DNA of 44,880 bases from Lactiplantibacillus pingfangensis (GTDB lineage Bacteria; Bacillota; Bacilli; Lactobacillales; Lactobacillaceae), in assembly GCF_005404945.1 (NCBI RefSeq), contig NZ_BJDG01000027.1, positions 1 to 44,880 of the forward strand, in the 5' to 3' direction. The notes below the pieces were generated by a model that worked only from the letters and a program-made list of their open reading frames with translations, was not told the DNA's origin and did not search any database. The position numbers and the translations under genes were made by a program. Shown here in pieces: positions 32,497 through 39,534 of the stretch (the first letter of the stretch is position 1; each line of letters starts with the position of its first letter).

Positions 32497-33069
32497 TTAG
32501 TACCAGTTGTTAGCCAACCAATGTGCTTTAGCATTTGACCATGAACCATAACGTGAAGCGACATAGTTGTCAGCCACGCGTTCTTGGTTAGCTGCTGAGT
32601 AGTCGCCGCCAAGATATGAAGCACTTAATTGATATTTACCAACATATTGGCCGTTGGTTGCTGAGTATGAGCCACCAGATTCTTTGTTGGCAATCCAAGC
32701 TTTAGCGTCACTATCTGAACTGTTGTTACTATAGTTAGAAGTGGTCGTTGAAGTTTGTGCCTGAGCAACTGGTGCACTTTGGGTAGTTTGGCTTGATTGC
32801 GTTGTCGTCGTGCTGGTTGCTTGAGTCGTGGTTGTTGCTGAACTAGCATTGCCATTGACTTCAAGTTGTTGACCAACAAAGATCAAGTTAACATTGTTTA
32901 ATTGGTTAGCCTTTTCAATGGCTGAAATAGTTGTGTTGTTTTGTTGGGCAATCGCTGAAACCGTGTCCCCAGCTTTAACCGTAACAGTGGCTGCATGTGC
33001 AGTTGCACCAATTGCAAAAAGACTAGAAGCGGCTGCTGCAGTAGATAATAAAACGTTCTTCATTTTCAT
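32497..33069 (-). CDS. Secreted LysM protein with C-terminal transglycosylase-like domain (copy 3)
   Basis: The product has 190 residues with the same architecture as 29264-29854. A signal peptide ends at about AHA. The LysM runs from VKAGDTVSAIAQQNNTTISA to LIFVGQQLEV. A Thr/Gln/Ser linker follows, then the C-terminal domain AKAWIANKESGGSY ... NAKAHWLANNWY with the conserved ESGG glutamate. The start is MKMKNVL (33069), with GGGAGTG upstream. It lies head-to-tail with the broken copy 2 and inverted relative to copy 1, so the locus grew by duplication and inversion. It has its own operator and terminator. Confidence 0.93.
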   Translation of the reverse strand: MKMKNVLLSTAAAASSLFAIGATAHAATVTVKAGDTVSAIAQQNNTTISAIEKANQLNNVNLIFVGQQLEVNGNASSATTTTQATSTTTTQSSQTTQSAPVAQAQTSTTTSNYSNNSSDSDAKAWIANKESGGSYSATNGQYVGKYQLSASYLGGDYSAANQERVADNYVASRYGSWSNAKAHWLANNWY

Positions 33070-33145
33070 AAGTAATGTACACTCCCTATTTTTTGTCCGA
33101 ATGGCTTGGTCCCATATCTCATTCCAAGCACCTTAACTAAGCAAT

Positions 33146-33239
33146 AGTATAGCCGTTGATTGTAACAAACGAATAGCAGTTGCTTTACGAAATGACTGTC
33201 AGTTTGTAACATAAGCGGCTTTTTGTAATCTTTTGTAAT
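33146..33239 (-). promoter_or_regulatory. Triple half-site operator and promoter, LysM gene 3
   Basis: In plus-strand terms TGTAAC lies at 33205-33210, with TGTAAT at 33224-33229 and 33234-33239 (spacing 19 and 10). TTTACG is at 33184-33189, and AGTATA (minus-strand TATACT) at 33146-33151. The same offsets occur as at the two other LysM genes. Confidence 0.8.
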
Positions 33240-33335
33240 ATTTTCAAACGAATAAACCAATTCAAAATAGGTTTAGGAAGCGCTACCAATGTGATTGTGT
33301 CGGGACTGATCGGGGGATTTGTAGCGGTGATGAAC

Positions 33336-33391
33336 AAAACTAACCCCGAGTTACCGGGATTAGTTTTCCCTGACTCGAGGTTAGTTGTTTG
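33336..33391 (-). terminator. Terminator-like hairpin downstream of the 37902-33494 operon
   Basis: AACTAACCTCGAG pairs with CTCGGGGTTAGTT on the minus strand, ending in TTTTG. It lies about 100 nt past the last gene, in an otherwise gene-free gap (33240-33493). Confidence 0.55.
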
Positions 33392-33493
33392 TGTTCAATT
33401 CAATTAAAATACCTAGGCCAGTTCATTGCGAGTGCGGTTGGCAATGTTCTAATCATTAAACCGAGCTTACTTTTAGTAATCAATAAAACTGGG

Positions 33494-33868
33494 TTAATCA
33501 GCTTTTACTTTAGCGAGCCAATTATCTTTTTCGGCTTGCTGACCAATTAGTGCCGGTTGGTCGGCCAGGTCCGTGTTGATTTTTTGAACGGTGACGCTGA
33601 ATGGGCTCGCGAGTTGTTTTGTCTCCTGCGTCCCGGTAATCGTGATTAACGTTTCGCCGGCATTGATGTGGACATTATTAGCGGGTGTGGTGATCGTAAG
33701 CACGTCACCAAGGGCCGCTTGCGCGTCAGCAGTTAAACCGAAGACAAACCGTTGTCGTGATTTAGTTTGTACCCAGAGGTCGCCGTAGACCATCGGCGCG
33801 TGAATGGCTTGATGTTCTTCTTTATAATAGTTAAGCATGGTTTTCCAGGCTGATTCGTTTTTGGACAT
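33494..33868 (-). CDS. GcvH-like (lipoyl-domain-like) protein lacking the lipoyl lysine
   Basis: The product has 124 residues. FGLTADAQAALGDVLTI, the INAGE turn and INTDLADQPALI follow the pattern of glycine cleavage H protein. An ungapped alignment of the 39 residues after the AG pair places Q81 where GcvH has the lipoylated lysine of ESVKA; the nearest lysine, K84, is three residues off. It is therefore unlikely to carry lipoate there. The ATG at 33868 follows AGGAGG. It is the last gene of the helicase operon, 35 nt after the preceding stop. No other glycine-cleavage gene is present. Its role is unknown, perhaps as a scaffold or in a lipoate-independent function. Confidence 0.65.
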   Translation of the reverse strand: MSKNESAWKTMLNYYKEEHQAIHAPMVYGDLWVQTKSRQRFVFGLTADAQAALGDVLTITTPANNVHINAGETLITITGTQETKQLASPFSVTVQKINTDLADQPALIGQQAEKDNWLAKVKAD

Positions 33869-33903
33869 ATTAGTGACCTCCTGTAATGGGTTCAAGTATA
33901 GCA

Positions 33904-34821
33904 CTAGTCGTTGAGAGTCAGTAGGCGATGCATGAGTTGAAAATGATGCATCAGTGACAGTTTTTTGATCGTACCGAGTCCTGGAAATTTGTCACCAGCT
34001 TGGTAACGGCATAGTTCCGCCAACGCCGGGGTGAGATTTAGGCCATGAAGCTGTGTCGGCGCCCAGTCGGTTAATTTTTGTAACGCTTCAAAAAATTTTT
34101 GCTTTTGGCCACGCATGCTGTCGTTGCTGTCAGAAACAAAGTGGTGAATTCGCAGCTGGCCGGTGGCGGTGACGTAAATCAGGTGTATCGCAATGGCGCG
34201 TGAAGGCATGCCTTTATCAAAATAAACACTGCCGACCATGGAATAGTCACCGAAACCGTTACTGCCGAAGGGCGGGGTCGCCCAATTAGCGGCCGTGTAA
34301 AATTCATCGGTCAATTCGGCATAGTCAGCAACATGGGCGCGAAATGTTAGCGGATCGGTTAATAAAATAGCCCGATCACCAGCAATTTGTTGCAGTCGTG
34401 CTTCATCAGGAATTAAGATACCACTAACTTGTTTGAGCAATTTAGTCCGTTGATAGGCTTTTAGTAACGGTGCGTTGGGTGCAATTAATAAGCTTTTTTG
34501 ACCAGGCGTGGTGGCTAAAAAGTCTGAACTGAAGTCAGCAGCCAAGATGGCACTTGGCTGGTAAAAAGGCAAGCCGCTAGTGCTAGGCAATGGATACAAC
34601 TTAGTGTTGTTTAAACCGTAAACACTAACTTGAGGATTCGCAACGACGCTGAACCGTTGTTGATGGTCAATCAAAGCCTGAACGGTCTGTTGCAATTCCT
34701 TGGAATCACGCACCGGTTCAATAATTGGAACGATTTTTGGCCCTAATTGTTGTTGCTCAACTAAACTTTTGAGCGCTAATAAGTCATACATGCGACCACG
34801 AAAGTAAGGGTAATAAGTCAT
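33904..34821 (-). CDS. sce7725-like (T4 beta-type) protein of unknown function
   Basis: The product has 305 residues. The N-terminus YYPYFRGRMYDLLALKSL and the early IVPIIEPV are typical of the family annotated as sce7725 or beta-family protein. Such proteins are often found next to a nuclease-like partner, as here. There is no membrane segment. The ATG at 34821 overlaps the TGA of the preceding gene by 4 nt, so the two are translationally coupled and probably work together. A TIM-barrel-like fold has been suggested for relatives, but no activity is established to my knowledge. Confidence 0.7.
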   Translation of the reverse strand: MTYYPYFRGRMYDLLALKSLVEQQQLGPKIVPIIEPVRDSKELQQTVQALIDHQQRFSVVANPQVSVYGLNNTKLYPLPSTSGLPFYQPSAILAADFSSDFLATTPGQKSLLIAPNAPLLKAYQRTKLLKQVSGILIPDEARLQQIAGDRAILLTDPLTFRAHVADYAELTDEFYTAANWATPPFGSNGFGDYSMVGSVYFDKGMPSRAIAIHLIYVTATGQLRIHHFVSDSNDSMRGQKQKFFEALQKLTDWAPTQLHGLNLTPALAELCRYQAGDKFPGLGTIKKLSLMHHFQLMHRLLTLND

Positions 34822-35534
34822 AATTGATCCCTCAAATCAGGTTGTGTGCGGGCCTGATAGGCCAGTTGCAAGGCTTGATATTCAGCGTTACGGGCATCCA
34901 ATTCCGCTTGTAAAGCAGTAATGGCGTCATTTTGACTGTCGGCGAGAAAACGGTCGTATAAATTTTTATCGGGGTCATAAATATCATAACCGGCACGGGC
35001 GCGCTTGCGTAACTCCTTATATAATTGATCATCTGAGTAAAGCTGCAACCCTTTTTTAACCCGTTTCGCTTTATCGACTTCACGGAAGAGGGACGCAATA
35101 AAGTGACTAATCAACGGGGCTTCTTCGACTTGTAACGCTTGATGTTGCGCTTTTTTAGCAACCGTCAAAAATCCAGGGGCTTGCAATGGCCGTGGCGCTT
35201 GGTCGAGGGCGCGTTGATCAAAGGCACGATAAATGAGCACGCCAATGTGGCTCGGAATCTCCTCGGCGATTTCTTCATATAAGGCTTGTGGTAAAACAAA
35301 ATAATTATAGTTACCAATGAAGGAAAGTTTCGCTTTGGAATGAAAATCAGCCTTGGTCACCTTTAATTCATAGCAACGCCACTCGAGCGTGCCATCTGGT
35401 AATTGTTGATAACTCAAGGTATCCACGATGCCTTTTTCGGCTGGCATCGAAACTTCTTCGACGACGTAAGCCCCTTGTTCTAAACAATATTGATAAAGGG
35501 TACTTTCAAGTTGGCGTGTCAGTTTAGTCTTCAT
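34818..35534 (-). CDS. PD-(D/E)XK-like putative nuclease with C-terminal coiled coil
   Basis: The product has 238 residues. After GIVDTLSY (candidate metal-binding D) comes WRCYELKVTKADFHSK, an ExK active-site strand followed by a DF/S motif, then GNYNYFVLP, as in small restriction-like nuclease domains. The last 35 residues form a likely coiled coil (ALQAELDARNAEYQALQLAY). The ATG at 35534 follows GGAGGACA and overlaps the helicase stop by 11 nt; a longer start at 35669 would lie inside the helicase gene. The coupling to the helicase and to the sce7725-like gene suggests one DNA-processing unit. Nuclease activity is inferred from motifs only. Confidence 0.65.
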   Translation of the reverse strand: MKTKLTRQLESTLYQYCLEQGAYVVEEVSMPAEKGIVDTLSYQQLPDGTLEWRCYELKVTKADFHSKAKLSFIGNYNYFVLPQALYEEIAEEIPSHIGVLIYRAFDQRALDQAPRPLQAPGFLTVAKKAQHQALQVEEAPLISHFIASLFREVDKAKRVKKGLQLYSDDQLYKELRKRARAGYDIYDPDKNLYDRFLADSQNDAITALQAELDARNAEYQALQLAYQARTQPDLRDQL

Positions 35535-37902
35535 GACTGTTGTCCTCCGTTTGTTGCCAAAAATTAGCGATGGTTGCTTGTAATTGCGGCACTGAGTAGA
35601 TCGACTGGAAATATTGCCAGTGTGGCGGAAATAGTGTTGTATAACGGCGACTCGCAAAGCGTTGATCAAGTAATAAAATAATGCCGGTATCGTGACTGCT
35701 ACGAATCAGCCGACCAGCTGCTTGTAAGACATTATTCATTCCAGGTAATTGGTAGGCATAGGCAAAGCCTTGACCATTATCGTGGTCGTAATAATCGCGA
35801 ATTAAATTGGTTTCGGGATTAATGCCGGGTAGTCCAACGCTGACGATGGCGACACCAATTAAGCGGTCACCACGCAAATCAATGCCTTCTGAAAAAATAC
35901 CACCCAAGACACAGAAACCAACGAGTGTCTTTTCGGGGTTAGCCTGAAACTGATCCAAAAAGGCTTGGCGCTCGCTCCCGTTCATGGCGTTGACCTGAGT
36001 CGTCGTTTGAATATCTGGATTGGCTAACTCGAAAGCGGCTTTAATTTGGGTTAAATAACCATACGATGGAAAGAAAAATAAATAGTTTCCCGTTTTTGCC
36101 GTCACTAATGCCTTGAGACTGGCGATAATCGCCGCTTCACTGTGCGGTCGTTCGTGATAAGTGGTTTGCACGTATTGGGTCACTAAAATGGCTTGGTGTT
36201 TTGGTGGAAATGGTGACGGCAATTGATAGGCCAAACTGTTGGCTTCGCCACCTAAAACGCGTTGATAGTACGCCATGGGTGACAAGGTTGCGGAAAAGAG
36301 GACGGCGCCAGCACCTAACTTTAGTGACCGATTCAAGAAGTCACTGGGGTCCAAACAGAGTTCCTTAACCGTCACGTGATGGCCGTCTAATACCGTACGC
36401 GTTTGATAGCTGCCGTCATACATGTCACTGATTTTGACAAAGGTTAGACAGTCAAAAAAGTAGTCACGGACGGCGTCCAATAAATCAGAAGGTTGTTGCT
36501 TTTGTAACCAATCGCTGATGAAGTCGTTAAAGTTACGCAAGGTTCGGCTTAGTTTATCAGGTGGGTCAATTGAAAGCTGTTCCGTGACATCGTCGTCAAT
36601 CAAGGCCTGGCTAATTCGACCAAAGTTACGCCGAACTTTTTTGAGCTCGCGTTGTAAGTCGTCACTAGGTTGTGACTTGTCAGGCTTGGCGAGTTTTAAC
36701 AAATGGGCAATTGGTGCGTCGCTTATTTCAGCGGAATACATTGCTCGTGCACGACTAACTAAGTTATGAACCTCATCGACAAGGAAAAAGTTATCCAAAT
36801 CTTCCTCGCTAAAGAAACGCTGTAAATAGACGAGTGGGTCGAATAAATAATTATAATCACAAATAATGACGTCACAAAATAGGGAAATATCCAGCGAAAA
36901 TTCAAATGGATCAAGCGTGTGAACACGGGCGTATTTTTCAATGACGGACCGTGTCAATTGAGTTTCATGGGTCAAAATATCTTTAAGTCCCGGTTTTAAA
37001 CGGTCGTAATAGCCGATCATGAAGGGATTTTCCTCTGGTCGGACGTCTTGTTCTTCTGGAAAGCGAATCTGATCTTTGGCTGTTAACGTGATACTTTTTA
37101 AGCGGAGCCCGTCCTGTCCCATTAGCGTGAGGGCTTCTTCGGCAACGTGCCGGGTACTCTGCTTAGCGGTTAAATAGAAGATTCGTTCAATCTCATCTTC
37201 GCCCATGGCCTTGATGGCTGGAAATAAGGTGGAAATTGTTTTCCCAGTCCCGGTTGGCGCCTCAACAAAGAGTCGTTTTTGAAAATGAATCGTCTTATAA
37301 ACCGCTGCCGCCAGTTCATGTTGACCGGTTCGATAACTGGGAAATGGAAATGGTAAGTCTTTGATTGAGGCGTTCCGTTGCTTTCTTAGATCAGCACGCA
37401 ACGTCAACCAATACTCGTATTCAGTAATCAAGTCCTTGAAGAAGGCTTCAAGTGCCGCGCGGGTGAGTACCCGTTGTGTTTTGGTGATTTTTTCGTTTAA
37501 CACTTGAAAATAAGTCAGTTGTAAGGTGACTTCGTCCAGATCAGGATGATCTTGCAAAATTAAGTAGCCATAAACTTGGACTTGCGCCCAATAAAGGTCG
37601 CGGGTGTTGTCAGTCAGGTCATCAAACGACTGATCAGACGTTTTGATCTCTTCAATTAAAATGCCATCGTCGGTTGTTTGAACGCCATCGGCTCGACCGG
37701 AAATGAGGTAGTCGGTGCCGTTCATGGTGACCGTCGTTTTGAGGTAGACTTCACTTTGATAGGCTTCCGAGCGGCTGCTTTGGAGCTGACGGTGGATTTT
37801 GGCACCAGCTAAAGCCGTATTTTGACTGTTTTTGACTTCGATGAGGTCGCCCTTACGCAGGACGAACTCAACTAGTTGTCGAATCCCGATTTTAGTTGGC
37901 AT
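35524..37902 (-). CDS. Cas4-like nuclease-Rad3/DinG-type helicase fusion
   Basis: The product has about 792 residues. An N-terminal PD-(D/E)XK domain (about 1-170) has GRADG (69-73) and IEEIK (83-87) but no Fe-S cysteine set. An SF2 helicase of the XPD/DinG group follows: Walker A APTGTGKT (215-222), DEVH box (376-379), GIFSEGIDLRGDRL, and motif VI QAAGRLIRSS (about 727). The four helicase Fe-S cysteines are also absent. It should unwind 5'-3' and may cleave DNA. The ATG at 37902 has AAAGGA 8 nt upstream; the in-frame ATG at 37923 is less likely. It is the first gene of a four-gene operon. Confidence 0.9.
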   Translation of the reverse strand: MPTKIGIRQLVEFVLRKGDLIEVKNSQNTALAGAKIHRQLQSSRSEAYQSEVYLKTTVTMNGTDYLISGRADGVQTTDDGILIEEIKTSDQSFDDLTDNTRDLYWAQVQVYGYLILQDHPDLDEVTLQLTYFQVLNEKITKTQRVLTRAALEAFFKDLITEYEYWLTLRADLRKQRNASIKDLPFPFPSYRTGQHELAAAVYKTIHFQKRLFVEAPTGTGKTISTLFPAIKAMGEDEIERIFYLTAKQSTRHVAEEALTLMGQDGLRLKSITLTAKDQIRFPEEQDVRPEENPFMIGYYDRLKPGLKDILTHETQLTRSVIEKYARVHTLDPFEFSLDISLFCDVIICDYNYLFDPLVYLQRFFSEEDLDNFFLVDEVHNLVSRARAMYSAEISDAPIAHLLKLAKPDKSQPSDDLQRELKKVRRNFGRISQALIDDDVTEQLSIDPPDKLSRTLRNFNDFISDWLQKQQPSDLLDAVRDYFFDCLTFVKISDMYDGSYQTRTVLDGHHVTVKELCLDPSDFLNRSLKLGAGAVLFSATLSPMAYYQRVLGGEANSLAYQLPSPFPPKHQAILVTQYVQTTYHERPHSEAAIIASLKALVTAKTGNYLFFFPSYGYLTQIKAAFELANPDIQTTTQVNAMNGSERQAFLDQFQANPEKTLVGFCVLGGIFSEGIDLRGDRLIGVAIVSVGLPGINPETNLIRDYYDHDNGQGFAYAYQLPGMNNVLQAAGRLIRSSHDTGIILLLDQRFASRRYTTLFPPHWQYFQSIYSVPQLQATIANFWQQTEDNSHED

Positions 37903-38021
37903 GCCAAATTCCTTTCTGAACATAGTTAGTGTTCATTATAAAACAGACGTTCGCTTTTGTCTGCTGAAAGTCTTAATTTAGTGTTTTTTCGCAATTGGTG
38001 ACTTAAAAGGTGATCAACTCA

Positions 38022-38216
38022 CCGTTGCCGCTTCCGGTCGCTACTTATTGCATGCGGGCGTGGGACCAGAAAAAGCCTGAGGGGCGGTCTTTTTCTTCGC
38101 CCGGAATCGTTGCCAAAGTCGCAACTATCCCGGACCGTCCGTCCCGTAAAATTGGCAAAAACCGCCGCTCTAACGGGACTTTCACGCCCGATGCAATCAG
38201 CAGCGACCTACAGCTA
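38022..38216 (+). repeat. Structured intergenic repeat, isolated module A
   Basis: Module A stands alone here. The left arm is near 38030-38063 (CTTCCGGTCGCTA..TTGCATGCGGGCGTG) and the right arm near 38181-38213 (CACGCCCGATGCAATCAGCAGCGACC). The arms differ from other copies at matching positions, yet still pair, which indicates compensatory change. No module B is attached. Confidence 0.8.
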
Positions 38217-38242
38217 ACTTGGTGGTTTGAAAAATAATTTGC

Positions 38243-38297
38243 GAATAACTAAAATAGCCCTCATTAGCAGCTTTAACTGTGCTAATGAAGGCTGATT
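38243..38297. other. Hairpin near the small membrane peptide gene
   Basis: AGCC-TCATTAGCA pairs with TGCTAATGA-GGCT. It lies just past the stop codon of the 36-residue peptide gene, on that gene's downstream side, and may act as its terminator, though the T tract is poor. Confidence 0.45.
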
Positions 38298-38317
38298 AGA
38301 TATCAAATAATTGGAAA

Positions 38318-38428
38318 TTAGATTTGGCTCAAAACACTGAAGAATAGCTTTAGCAAAAAATAACAAATTGGAATTAAGATAATTAATTGGAAAATCAGTG
38401 AGAATAAATTATCATCGTTCTTTTTCAT
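38318..38428 (-). CDS. Small membrane peptide, 36 residues
   Basis: The frame reads MKKNDDNLFSLIFQLIILIP, then ICYFLLKLFFSVLSQI and TAA. A short charged N-terminus is followed by one strong membrane helix. The start codon has a good AGGAG 7 nt upstream, and the gene is A+T rich. It lies between two fragments of the intergenic repeat. Shape and size resemble small membrane toxins of type I systems or small membrane regulators, but no antisense RNA is identified and no homology is claimed. Confidence 0.55.
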   Translation of the reverse strand: MKKNDDNLFSLIFQLIILIPICYFLLKLFFSVLSQI

Positions 38429-38454
38429 TGGTCAGCTCCTAGAAATTTTTTGGT

Positions 38455-38815
38455 TACATGACTAAAGGTTGAAAGGACAAAAGGGTTTGTAAACACTGTC
38501 ATATAGGCAACAGACACTTCCAAATTAGTGGTAATTCCGCTTCAGCAGGCAGAAATCGCTGTGCTATGGTGGGACAGTCGCAGCCATAGTGCGGTCTGCA
38601 ACTTCGATTTAAAGCCGATAACCCACGTCTTTAAATCGCCCTGTAAGATTAGGCGGCCAAGAACCGCCGGCCAATCTTACCGACACAGCACAACGATTTC
38701 TGTCTGCTTCCGCTAAACCTAACTTAAGAACAGTTAAATTAGCTGGAAGCGGTCATTTCAACTAATCTTCATACCCTAATCATTGACATGGCGGCAATGA
38801 TTAGGGATTTTGATC
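38455..38815 (-). repeat. Structured intergenic repeat, copy with module B but no module A
   Basis: In minus orientation the order is a left hairpin of 12-bp perfect arms (38774-38785 and 38795-38806, CCCTAATCATTG type), a single CTTCCAG near 38743-38749, then module B (arms 38546-38565 and 38688-38708) and the right end. Copy 2 has CTTCCAG on both sides of module A. Here one CTTCCAG remains and A is absent, like an empty or excised site. Confidence 0.8.
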
Positions 38816-38819
38816 TTAC

Positions 38820-38916
38820 AACCTTTTGGTTACATGACTAAAGGTTGAAAGAGAAAAAGAAATCATGAACAGGACTATGTTATCAGTCCCAACTGGAAGC
38901 GACAACTTTTATTAGA
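38820..38916 (-). repeat. Structured intergenic repeat, internally deleted copy
   Basis: The left arm of module A (CTTCCAGTTGGGACTGATAA in minus sense) is joined directly to the right end (TCCTGTTCATGATTTCT then TTTCAACCTTTAG); the rest of A and all of B are missing. It abuts the preceding copy, giving a tandem arrangement. Confidence 0.7.
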
Positions 38917-38925
38917 ATTAATTAA

Positions 38926-38957
38926 AAAAGTCACTCGTCAGACTCACGAGTGACCTA
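38926..38957 (-). terminator. Terminator of the 39325-38966 gene
   Basis: GTCACTCGT pairs with ACGAGTGAC, followed on the minus strand by TTTTTT. Confidence 0.88.
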
Positions 38958-38965
38958 AGTGACTT

Positions 38966-39325
38966 TTAGTACCATTGGCTATGCCGCCGTTTTAAAGTGC
39001 GTCGTAGACTAAAGCCATAACTAACAATGACAGCGACAATCAAGACAGCCAAGAGACTGGAAATCCAAGAATGTTGCGTACTAAAGTACGTCGCGTAGCC
39101 GGCACTCAGACTGATGAGACCAATTGCTGGTGCCAAGATTGTGAGTGGCGCTGGATGCAAAAATATCAAGCCAACCAGCAACAGAATAAGCGCCGTTGCG
39201 ACTGCTTCAACACTGATATGGGTGCCGAAACTCATCAAGACGGCAACAATCAGGAGGCCAAGGCCTAAGACGAGTAACAAAGTTGCGAATAAATTACTAA
39301 GCGTCCAATTAAATGATTTTTTCAT
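38966..39325 (-). CDS. Small integral membrane protein, 119 residues
   Basis: Four predicted membrane helices are packed closely (about 12-32, 38-58, 62-82 and 88-108), with a basic C-terminus (LRRTLKRRHSQWY). The ATG at 39325 follows GAGGTG; an upstream start would add MLI only. It is divergent from ackA with about 200 nt between, and has its own terminator. No motif is recognised. Confidence 0.78.
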   Translation of the reverse strand: MKKSFNWTLSNLFATLLLVLGLGLLIVAVLMSFGTHISVEAVATALILLLVGLIFLHPAPLTILAPAIGLISLSAGYATYFSTQHSWISSLLAVLIVAVIVSYGFSLRRTLKRRHSQWY

Positions 39326-39463
39326 GATGAGCACCTCACTTTCATTACATTAATTATAGCTTAATCTGGGACAACTAAACGCATCATATGCTTTCTAGTT
39401 AAGCGCAAAAGTGCATAAAGTAAGTTAATTTTCAGACAATATACGGTCTTTTTCAGCGAATCC

Positions 39464-39492
39464 TTGAAAGCGTATTCAATATTGGTTACACT
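39464..39492 (+). promoter_or_regulatory. ackA promoter overlapped by a cre site
   Basis: TTGAAA (39464-39469) and TACACT (39487-39492) are 17 bp apart. TGAAAGCGTATTCA (39465-39478) fits the CcpA cre consensus and overlaps the -35, a position that predicts repression of this promoter by CcpA. Confidence 0.7.
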
Positions 39493-39534
39493 GTGAGTAT
39501 GCACACTTGATGATGGATGGAGGAAATGGACATA

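Noticed and set aside
33262-33406. Short protein-like frame GSATNVIVSGLIGGFVAVMN
   Set aside because: It has no start codon with a ribosome site and ends in the terminator-like hairpin; perhaps a remnant, but unsupported.
35524-37902. Nuclease-helicase gene considered as a CRISPR-associated Cas4
   Set aside because: It is a fusion to a DinG-type helicase without Fe-S cysteines, and no CRISPR array or other cas gene is in the window.
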